The notes beneath the pieces are model-generated. The model had not been told where the DNA came from, ran no database searches, and saw nothing but the letters and a program-made list of their open reading frames with translations. From assembly GCA_947458545.1 (NCBI GenBank), contig CANGYH010000006.1:124001-188000 (forward strand): 64,000 nucleotides of DNA, in the 5' to 3' direction. This stretch comes from Cytophagaceae bacterium. Its GTDB lineage: Bacteria; Bacteroidota; Bacteroidia; Cytophagales; Flexibacteraceae. Below are positions 48,880-60,800 of the stretch, piece by piece. The position numbers and the translations under genes are program-made. The first letter of the stretch is position 1. Each line of letters starts with the position of its first letter.

Positions 48880-51800
48880 ATGAAAGCACCCCTACCCAAC
48901 GTATTTGGACGGATTGCAAGCCCTGGCCGCCTCTCGGCAAGGCAGATACGCCCTGGCGTACCCTTTGCGTCAGACGATGGCAACATTTATCTAAAGGTCT
49001 CTTGGGCACCATGGCTCAGTTTGGCCGAGCGTAGCATTACGCTGGGCATCGGGCTCTGGCTGGCACTGGCCCTAACCTTTAGCAGCCGTGCCTGGGCACA
49101 AACCAACTGCAACTGCCCAGCACCCGGGCAGACGATTACAGCCAATACGCTGGCAGGCTATGACCAGAACAATGCCAATCCGCTGTGCATAAACCTGCCC
49201 GGTAGTGGAGGGGCCTACACCTTTAACCAAGGCATTACCTACAACGGCAATACGCTTTGTATTGCAACCGGGGTAACGTTTGCGCCAAGCACGGCCAGCT
49301 ACAACGGCAGCAACCTGGTCATCACCAACAACGGCACATACCAGGGCCCTACCCTAAACCTGACGGCGGGCCGTGTGTTCCATAATTACGGCACCTTCTC
49401 CGGTGCAGTAAACCTAGACGGTGGGCGGATCTTCAACTACCCGGGGGCTTCGCTCAACATCACCGGGGGCACCAACAACAGCGGCCGCATCGTCAACCTG
49501 GCTGGCGGCAGCCTGGTGTGGAGCGGTAGCGGCACGCTGCGCCTCAACAACAACCTACGCCTAGACAATGCCGGCAACGGCCGCCTGGCCTTCAGCAACG
49601 TAAACTGGGAGACCATCACAGACACCATCCGCGGCAACCTGACGGTGGCCGGCAACGTCAGCAACGACCTGCCCACTGGCCAGACACTCTGGCTAAGCGG
49701 CATGCTCCGTGTAGAGGGCAACTATCAGCAAGGCAACAATGCTACGGTAGCTAGCCTAACGGGGGCTGGCTGTGCGGCATTGTCTGCCACCGGCAACATC
49801 CAAGGGCGTGGGTTTTACAATGGCACAGCCGGGCCTGGCCTGGCCTTGAGCACTACGCTGAACCCCAGCTGCCCCTCTTGCCTCTCTGGCACGGTAACTA
49901 CCACCATGCCGGGCAACCCAAATAACCAAGTAACTCTGAGCGCTACACTGACGGCCAGCGCCAACTACCGCAACATCAGCGGTAGCATTCAGGCTTATAC
50001 GCAAGGTGCTACCCAAGCTACGCACTACATCGTAGTGCGCCGTTTGGGAGCCGCCCCTGGCGCTGCCGAGACGCCTCAACCATTGGGCACCTACACCGTG
50101 GGCCAGCGCTTGGGCGCAGGCACCATCGTTGCCATTAACCCCATCGGCACCACCGGCTGGACGGACTTCGGCATTTTGGCCCAAAATGGTTGCCTGAGCA
50201 ACTACCAGTATGCGGCCTTTGCGCTAAACGGAACCTTTGGCGGAACTGCCTGCGGCGGGGGTGTTAACACCTCTGCCCCTACCGTCCGCACCTTTACAAA
50301 CGTAAATGCCGTGGCAGGCACCGTAACCCCCACACCGAGCGGCACCACCGTATGCGCTGGCGCAACACCCGCGCTGGCCCTGAGCGGCCACACGGGCCGT
50401 ATCATCCGCTGGGAGGTGGGGCCTGCGGGCTTTGCGACCTCAACGCCTATTGCCGGCTCTGACAGCCTGGCCAGTATCATCGCCCCTGCATTTACCACGG
50501 CTGCGCCTGCAGTGCGCGCCGTTGTTACTACAGGCCCTGGTTGCACCAATGCCACACCATCCCAGACGTTTACGGTCAATACTCCGCCCACGGTCAATGT
50601 CGGGCCCGCAATGGCTGCTACGTGCGCTGGTGTGGCTTCTGCACCGCTAGGCGGTTCAGTTAGCGCGGGTGCAACAGCGAGCTGGAGTAGCACACCATCT
50701 GGCGGAGCTTTTACTAACTCTACACAGCCCAATACCACCTTTACAGGCACTGCAGCAAACACCTATACATTAACGCTGACGGCCATTATAGCTGGCTGTA
50801 GCAATGCTACGGCCACCAAAACCATTGTGGTGCAGGCACCGGCTACAGTAAGCGCAGGTGCGGCCATGGTGGCCCAATGTACCAACAGCAGCTCAGTCGC
50901 CCTTGGCGGCTCGGTAGGCGGCGGCGCCACGGGCAGCACGTGGACGATTACGGCGGCCCCCGGCGGCCACACCGCCACCCTTACCAATGCCAACGACCCT
51001 GCCAATGCCACCTTTAACAGCGGCACGGTAGCAGGCACTTATACCCTGACCCTGACGGCCACCGGCTCGGTATGCGGCACGCCAACCGCCACCAAAAACA
51101 TTGTGGTGAACGCGCCACCGACCGCCAACGCGGGTGCCGCCATAGGACCCTTGTGTACCACCACGGGCAACACCACCCTGGGTGGTAGCATCAGCGCCGG
51201 CGCCACCGCAGCTTGGACGGTTAGCCCCACGGCCAGCACCACGCTGACCAACACCACCAGCGCAGCCAACGGCACCTTTGCAGCCATCGCAACGGGCACC
51301 TACACCGTTACGCTGACGGCCAGCATTGCCGGTTGCGCCAATGCCACGGCCTCGAAGAACATTGTGGTGAACGCGCCTGCCACCCTCAACGTGGGCCCGG
51401 CCATGGCGTCTATGTGCCCCGGCCAGACCTCGCTGGCGCTCGGTGGGTCCGTATCCGGTGGTGCAACCACAGGGGTATGGAACATCTCTGCGGCACCGGG
51501 CGGTAGCACGGCTACACTTACCAACGCCACCAATGCGGCGGCCGCCACCTTTAGCAGCGGCGCCGTAGCAGGTACCTACACCGTGCGCCTTGTGGCCGAT
51601 GCCGTGGCAGGTTGTGCGGCCCCGGCTGCCGTCACTAAAAACATTGCCGTGGTCGCCTTCCCCGTAGTGGCGGCCATTACGGGCCCGCAGGTAACCTGCG
51701 TGGGGGGCACAACACCCTTTGCCAACACCACCGCAGGCGGCACCTGGGCCAGCGACAATGTAGCCGTGGCCACAGTAAACAGTAGTGGTCTAGTAACAGG

Positions 51801-54800
51801 TGTAAGTGCAGGCACGGCCAACATCACCTACACCGTAACCACCAGCGGCTGCCCCACCACGGTGAGCCGCGCCGTTACGATCGTAACCACGCCCCAGGGC
51901 ACCGAGGGCCAGCCAGGCAACGGCCAGTGGAACGCCTACGTGTACAATGGTACCACCATCAGCACGGCCAATTATGCAGGCTGGTTTGCAGGCCCCGCGG
52001 CGCTGGGTTTCAACACCAACAGTGCTGCTATTTATCCGGCTACGGTGGCCCCCAGCACCAACAGCGCCTACCAGGGCTGCCAGGTGAGCGCCACCAACTA
52101 TGCCGTCAGGTTTCTGCGCACCGGGTTTGCACCTGGGGTGTACAGCATCGCCATTAATGCCGACGATCAAGGCATTTTCTTCTTAGACGGCCAGCAGATA
52201 CTCTCTGCTACCGCCAGTACCCTCAACTGGACAGGCAGCCTGACGCCCACCAGCGTCGTAGAGATGCGCCATCTCAATGCCTCTGGCAACGGCAATCTCA
52301 ACTTCGCCATTGCTTTGGTTGCGGCGCCTACCATGCCAACGCCGGGCAGCATAACCGGGGGAATGGGTATCTGTGCAACAGACAACCTGGCCGTAGCCCT
52401 CACCAGCACCGCCAACCCCGGAGCCGGCAGCTGCACAGGCCTCACGCCCCTCGTCCAGTGGGAGAGCTCGACCGATAAAGCCACCTGGGCCCCCATTGCC
52501 GGGGCTACGGGCAACGCCTACACCGTGCCCGCAGGCCTGGCTCAGACAACCTACTTCCGCCGTGCCCTGCGCACCTGGTGCGGCATCTACTACACCAACA
52601 CAGACTCTGTTGTTGTAAGCAACGGCCCCCAGGGAGACCCTGCCGCCTACCCTACCAACCAATGGAACGCCTACGTATACAGCAGCACCGGCTTCGGCAA
52701 CCTGGGCACGTACTTCGGCTACTTTACAGAGCCGCAGACCAACGTCAACACCTTTAACCAGGCCACCGTAGGCGGTTATGTGTCTGGTGCCTCGCCCAGT
52801 ATGGCCGGTACCTACCAGGGCTGCCTGGCGCCTGCCTCTAACCTGGGCATCAGCTTTAAGCGGACGGGCTTTGCCCCCGGCGCTTACCGCATCAACCTGC
52901 CCAACCACGACGACGGCGTCGAGCTCTACATAGATGGCACCCTTGCCTACAGCCTGAATGGATGCTGCCAAGACCGTGGCATAATCTGGACAGGGCAACT
53001 CACGGCTGCCTCGCAGGTAGAGGTGCGCCTCTTCCAGGGCGGCGGCGGCAGCGGCATCAACTTTACGCTGACGCCTTACACGCTGCAAGCCTCAGATTCT
53101 CTGCAGCCCGCCACCATCTCGCGCAGCCAGAGCATTTGCACAGGCCAGGTGCCTCAGTGGCCGCTGACGATCACCACCCCGGCCACCTCGGGCTGCAGCA
53201 TCCGCGGCTACCAGTGGCAGATCTCTACAGACAACATCGTCTTTACAGACATTGCCGGCGCCACCAATGCCACCTACAGCATCCCCAGCAACCTGACGGA
53301 GAACACCTGGTTCCGCCAGGTGGTAACAGACTGGTGCGGGGCCACCAAGGTGTCCAACGTCATTGTAATCACGATAGACAATACCACCCCAGGCGACCCT
53401 TCTATCTGGCCTGCCGGCCGCTGGAACGCCTACAGCTTTGCGGGCAACAACTATCAGGATTACGCGGGCTTCTTCCCGGTAAACAGTCTCTCCTTCATCT
53501 CTACAGATTTTTACGGTACCACGCAAAGCCCCTCGTTTGCGCCCGGCTACGGTGGCTGCCAGATCCCGCCCGTAAATCACTCGGTGATTTACCGCCGCGT
53601 GGGGGCGCCTGCACTGCCCGCCGGCCAGGTGTACCGCATAGACGTTACCCAGCTCGATGATCAGGGCGCATTGCTGATAGACTCTCAGCAGGTTTGGTCT
53701 GCCAACTGCTGCATTGCGCCACTGACGCCTGCCACCGGTGTCTGGACGGGCCCCATAGATGCCACCACCAACCTAGAGGTGCGCCACCGCGCCTTTGGTA
53801 GCCCCAACTCCATCGGCCTCACCTTTACGGCTGTGCCCCGGCCAACGTCTGTTAATCCGGGCGCCATCGCTGGCAGCACCACCATCTGCTCGGGCGACAT
53901 CCCCATGGCGGGCTTCAGCAACGCCACCTTGCCCAGCAACGGCTGCTCGGTAGATTACTACCGCTGGCAGATTTCCACCGACGCCGGTGCCACCTGGCTA
54001 GACCTGCCCAACTCCAACAGTGCCAGCTTTACGCCGGTGCAGTCTATCTACGGAGCACCTGGCGCGCAGACACTGTTCCGCCGCCGCGTGTTCGACCTCT
54101 GCGGCAACGTGGCCGCCACCGCCCCCGTGGTAGTAACCATCCAGAATACGGTGCCCGGCAACCCGGCCACCTTTGGCACCAACACTTGGAACGTCTATGC
54201 CTACGACGATCCCAACTTTGCCCTCTACGTTGGCTTCTATACAGAAGACAACCTGGCCTTCAACACCCGGACGCGCTACGCGGCCACGCTTCCGCCTTCT
54301 GCCGCAGGTACCACGGCCAGCGGGCAGGGCTTCGTGGGTTGCCAGCAGACCAACACCCAATGGTCTGCCTCTGCCCGGCGCCGTGGCCTGGGCACCAACC
54401 CAGCCGGCTACTACCGCTTCAACATCAATTGGCACGACGACAACATCACCTTCTTGGTAAACGGCCAGCAGGTTTTCCAGCACATTGGCTGCTGCGACAG
54501 CCACGCCGACGTGTGGACGGGCTACGTTGACAACACCACCACGCTGGAGTGGCGCTGGGTCAACTTCCCCGGCCCGGGCGGCCTGGATTTTACGGCCGTG
54601 TACCTGGGCACCACCCCGCCTACCAACCTGCGCCCCGGCACGCTGCAAACCAGCCAGCTAAGCTTCTGCCCCGGCGACCCCGTCAATGTTTATTCTGACT
54701 CTGCCGCCTACAACGCCTGCTATCCGCAATACCAGTGGCAGCGCTGGGACGGCACCGCCTGGCAAAACGTATCAGGCGGCACCTCCGAAGATCTGCTCAA

Positions 54801-57800
54801 CCAGCCCTCTATTACAGACTCTGCCACCTACCGCCGCGGCGCTACCGACATCTGCGGCAACGCCATGGTGTACACCGCTCCCATCACGGTGCGGGCCTCA
54901 TCAAACACGCCGCCAACCCTGCTGCCCAACCGGTGGACGGTGATGCTCTACAACAGCAACGACTACACCTCTAACTACGCTGGCTTCTATACAGAAGACA
55001 ACGTTGACATCAACACGACGCTGCGCCACGGCAACTCGGCGCCGCCCTCGCAGGCCAATGCCCTTACGGGCCAGGCATACACCGGCTGCCTCACCAACTC
55101 TACCAACTACACGGTTCGGTATGTGCGCACGGGGTTCCCAGCGGGTCGGTATTCCATAGACATCCTCGGCCACGACGATGACGTAATCTTGCTGGTAAAC
55201 GGCGTAGAGGTTTACCGCCACCTTGGCTGCTGCGATGCCCATGCCGGCGTATGGCTCGGAGACCTTGGCGCTGCCAGCACGGTAGAGTTCCGCTACCGCA
55301 ACGGTGGCGGCCCCGGCAACCTGCACGCCGTATTTGCCCCGGCCGTAGCCCCCATACCCCTGAGCCCCGGCACCATTGCCGCTGCCCAGAGCTCTGTGTG
55401 TGCAGGCAGCCCGGCAACCATTAACCAGGCCACGGCCGCCTCGGGCTCTTGCACGGTGGCCAACTTCCAGTGGCAGCAATCGCCAGACGGTAGCAGCTGG
55501 GCCGATATAGCCGGGGCTACGCTGGCCAACTACACCAGCGGCCCACTAGCGGCAGCTACTTGGTTCCGCCGTCAAGACATTGACGCCTGCGGTGCCACCG
55601 CCTTTACCAACGCTGTGCAGGTTACCCTTTTGCCTGCCGTGTCTGCCCCGGTAATAGGTGCTAACCAGGCCATTTGCGCCGGTGCTACGCCAGCGGCCCT
55701 TACCGTGCCTACGGCAGCCTCTGGCGGCAACGGCACGTTTAGCTACCGCTGGGAGGTCTCTACGGATAGCATCACCTTCAGCCCCACGGGCTCTGCCTCG
55801 GCCACACCACAAAGCCTGGCACTGCCTGCCCTATCCAGCCCGCGCTGGTATCGCCTGGGCGTAACGGCCTGCGGCGGCACAGTGTACTCTAATGTGGTGC
55901 GCGTACGCATCAATCCCAATACGGCCATCACGGCCCAGCCTCAGAACTGGACGGGCTGCAGCGGCGCGCAGGCGGTGTTCACCGTCGGGGCAAACGGCAC
56001 CAACCTTACCTACCAGTGGCAGCTGTCAACCAACAGCGGCAGCACCTGGGCAAACATCACCTCTGGGGCCGCCGGCGAGTCTGGCTGGGCAACATCTACC
56101 CTGACGGTAAACATCCCCGCGCCGATTCCGGCCAATACGCGCCGCTACCGGGTCATCGTTAGCGGGGCCTGCGGTACCAACCCGGCAACGTCTGGCCAGG
56201 CCAACCTGAACCTGGGCGCTCCTACGATGCGCACCCAGCCCACCAACGCCTCGGCTTGCGTAGGGGCTACGGCCACCTTTGCGGCCGCAGGTACAGGCGC
56301 TACGCTTTTCCAGTGGCAAACCTTCCGCAGCGGTGCCTGGCGCAACGTTGCCAACGCAGGTGCCTACAGCGGTGCCAATACGGGTACGCTCACCATCAAC
56401 CCCGTGCAAGACACGCTCAACGGCAGGCAGTTCCAGTGCATCCTCACCAACGGATGCGCCGGCAGCACCACCTCTACGGCTGCCACGCTCAGCACCAACC
56501 AGCCCATTGCCAACAACACCGTGCCTGCCACCTTTACGCTCTGTGCCCTGGGCACGGGCACCCCACTTGGGGCCTCTACCCCATCGGGCGGCTCTGGCAG
56601 CTACACCTACCAGTGGGAGCGCTCGCTCGTAGGCCCTAGCAGTGGCTTTGTAGCCATGGCAGGCCAAACCGGGCTAGACTATACGCCTGCAGGCTGGGCT
56701 CAAAACGTGTGGGTGCGCCGTGTGGTAACATCCGGTGGCTGCACCAGCACCAGCAACGCGACGGCCATCACCGTGGCCCCTACGTTTGCCATCAACACGC
56801 AGCCCGTCTCTGCCACGGTGTGCCCCAGCGGCACGGCCACATTTTCTGTAGATGTAACCGGCTCGGCAGTAACCTATCAGTGGCAAGACAGCACCGGCGC
56901 CAGCGGCTGGAACAACGCCAACGGCGGCGTGTACAGCGGCCAGAACACCCCTACGCTCACGGTAACCAACCCCGGCCTGGGCCGAGACGGCCACCGCTTC
57001 CGCGTGCTTATTACCGGCACGGGCAGCTGCACAGGCACTACCGTCACCTCGCGCTCGGCCAGGCTTACGACGGCCGGCGTGCTGCCTACCATTACCCTGC
57101 AGCCTGCCGCCACCACCAACTGGTGCACAGCCAGCCCGGCTACCATACCCATGGCAGCCACCGGCACCGGCCTCACCTATCAGTGGCAGTTGCGCCAGCC
57201 CGGCGGCAGCTTCGTAAACCTGATCAACGGAGCCATCTATAATGGCGTGGCCACCAATACACTCACCATCCTGAACCCCTCTGCCGTGTACCAGGGCTAC
57301 GAGTACCGCGTGGTAGTCAACAACAGCTGCGGCGTGCCCGTAACCAGCAACAGCAGCTTCTACAACCAGGTAAGCGCCATTGCCAACAACTCGGTAAGCT
57401 CTCCGCAAAACCTTTGCGCGGGCTCTGTGCCGGTGGGCCTGGTAGGCAGCACCCCTACGGGTGGGTCTGGCACCTACGTCTATCAGTGGCAGATGGCCCC
57501 CGCCTCTACAGGTACCTGGGCCAACATTGCCGGGGCCACGGGCATCAACTACAACCCGCCTGCCCTCAACGAGACGACGCAGTTCCGCCGCCTGGTAACC
57601 TCTACCGGCACCAATTGCGCCACCTCCATCAGCCTGGCCATCAACCTCTCTGTAGATCAGCCACCCACCGTAGCCCCGCTGCCCGCCAACACGGGTACCT
57701 GTGCAGGCACCAGCGTCAACATTGCCGCTACGGCCACGGGCAACAACATCAGCTACCAGTGGCAGGTTAGCACCAACAACGGTGCCAGCTGGGCCAATGT

Positions 57801-60800
57801 GGCCAACGGCTCGCAGTATGCCAACGCCACCACGGCTACCATGCGCATCAACGGTACACCGGCCGGTTTCAACGGCTACCTCTACCGTGTGCTGGTAACC
57901 GGAGACTGCGGCGGCGTAGCCAACAGCGTTGTAACCTCTACGGCAACTACCCTGGTGGTAAACCCCGGCGCAACCATCACCGCCGAGCCTGCCAACCGCA
58001 CCATCTGCGCCAACGGCTCTACCACCTACACCTTTAGCTACACGCTGCCAGCCCCTGGCACCTTGCCGCTAACCTTCCAGTGGCAAGAGCGTATCGGCGG
58101 CGGTGGCTATGCCAACATCAGCAACGGAGGCACCTTCTCTGGCGTAACCACTCAGACGCTGACGCTAACGGCCGTACCCGCCAGCTGGAACAACAACCGA
58201 CGCTACCGCTGCGTGGTTACCTACGGCGGCTGCCCCGTGTTTACATCGGCCGGGCAAGGCACGCTTACGGTGCAGCCCCTGCCAACGCTGGCGCTTACGG
58301 CCACGGCCAACCCCATCTGCGTAGGGCAGAGCACCACCCTCAACATCGGCGGAGCTACCACCTACAGCTGGAGCACAGGCTCTACGGCCAACGCCATCAC
58401 GGTATCGCCTACGGCCTCTACCGTCTATAGCGTAACGGGCACCAACACGGCTACCGGTTGCCAAAACACAGCCAGCCTAACGGTAACCGTCAACCCGCTT
58501 GTTACCCCCGCGGTATCCATCAGCACCGCGGCCACCACCATCTGCGCAGGCACCACGGCCACCTTTACGGCCACGCCTACCAACGGCGGAGCCAGCCCTG
58601 TCTACCAGTGGCGCATCAACGGCAATCCGGTGGGCACCAACAGCCCGACGTTTGCCACCAGCGCCTTGGCCAATGGCGACGTAGTAACCTGCCGCCTGAC
58701 GAGCAACGCAACCTGCGCCAGCCCGGCCCAGGCCACCAGCAGCGGCATTACCATGGCGGTAACCCCCACCGTGCAGGCGCCGACGGCCATCGCCGGCCCG
58801 GCCGAGCTTTGCCAGGCCACCGCCAGCACAGACTTTACGGCCACCGTGGGCGGCGTGTACACCAGCCTGACCTGGTCTGTAACGGCAGGTGCGGGCACGG
58901 CCACCGGTACGGGCACAACAGGCACCATCAGCTGGAACCCCGCCTTCACCGGAACGGCCACCGTGTCTGCGGTAGCCAACGGCTGCGGCGGTGCCTCTGC
59001 GGCGCGCACTTTCGACGTACGCGTCATCCCCTCGGGCACATGGCTGGGCACCACGGCAGACTGGAACAACCCCGCCAACTGGTGCGGTGGCGTGCCAACG
59101 CTAACCTCTACCGTGCTTATCCCGGCCGGTGTGCCCAACATGCCTGCCGTCTCTGCCAATGCAGCTACGGGTGCGCTCACCATCCAGCCAGGTGCGGGCC
59201 TCACCCTCACGGGCACATCGGTGCTTACCATTGCAGGCTCTGTATCGCAGTTGGGCACCTTTGCCCCAGGGGCTGCCTCTACCGTGGCCTACACCGCCAC
59301 GGCCGCGCAAGCGGTGGTGCCAGCCAACTACGGCCACCTTACCTTGAGCGGTGGGCCCAAGGTCCTCACAGGCACCGTGCGCATCAGCGGAGACTTTACC
59401 GCCGCTGCCAGCAGCTACACCGTTGCAGGCTCTACCATCGAGTTTAACGGCACAGCCGCGCAAACGGTGCCTGCCTTCACCTTCAACAACCTGACGGTGA
59501 GCGGCGGCAGCACCAAGACGATGGACGGGAACGTGACCGTCAACGGCGGCCTCAACCTGACGGCCGGTAAACTGGCCCTGGGGGCCAACACCCTGGCCAT
59601 CAATGGGCCCATCGGCGGCACGGGTACGCTGGTGCCTGCCTGCGCCTCTACCCTGTCTATCGGTGGTGCAGGTGCTACGGGTACCCTCCGGTTCGACCCT
59701 GCTGCCCAAGACCTGGGCACCCTGGCCATGGCCAAGGCAAGCGCCGGCAACGTTGCCCTGGGCAACAACGTCAACATCTGCACCAGCCTGCAGCTTACCC
59801 AAGGCAACATCTTGCTGGGCGGCAATACCCTCACCGTGCTGCCGGGTGCCACGCTCAGCGGCGGCAGCGCCAACAGCTACATCGTCACGCCAGACCAGGT
59901 CAGCCCCACGGGCGCCGGTTTCTTGGTGCAGCGGCTGGCTACGGGTGCTGGCCAGCGCCTCTTCCCCGTAGGCACGGCCGGTAGTTACACCCCGGCCCTG
60001 ATGGCCAACGTGGGCACCAGCCGAGACATGCGCGTGCGCGTCTTCAACAACGTGTACGAGAACGGCATAGCCGGGCCAGCCATCCAAAACCTGGAGGCAT
60101 CGGTGAAAAAGACCTGGGAGATTGAGCCCCTGCCCGGTGCCGGTACGCCCGACGTTGCCATCACCCTGCAGTGGAACCCTGCCGACGAGGGCACCTTCTT
60201 TGCCGGGGCGCGTGTCAACCGCCTCGCTTACATCGGCAAAAACACCGGCGTCGGCAACAGCCCCTGGGTAAAGCAAACCGTATCTGCCCTGCAGGTTACC
60301 ACGGCACCCTACCGCATAGCCACGCCGTCTATCACCAGCTTTAGCAAGTTTGCCATCGGCAGCGAGATGACGCCGCTGCCCGTGACGATGGGGGACCTGA
60401 CGGTAGATGCCGACAAGGCCCACAACGTACTGCACTGGAGCACCTACGCCGAGATCGAAAGCCGCGGCTTCGAGGTGCTGCGCTCGGCAGACGGCCAGCG
60501 GTTCGAGAAGATCGCCTTCGTAGAAGGTGCCGGCAACAGCCAGACGGTACGCCAATACAGCCACCAAGACGTAGCCCGCCCCGGCCGCACCTACTACAAG
60601 ATTCGCTTCGTAGGCCGTGCCGAAGGTGATGAGGCCTTCTCTAACACAGTGCAGGTAGTCGGTACGGCCGAGCAGCCCTTCAGCGTGTACCCCAACCCGG
60701 CTACAGACATCCTGTACCTGGAGGGTGCCGACGAAGAGGCCACCTTTACCCTGACAGACCTCAAGGGCACCCAGTTCTACCTCGACACCCGCCGCAAGGC

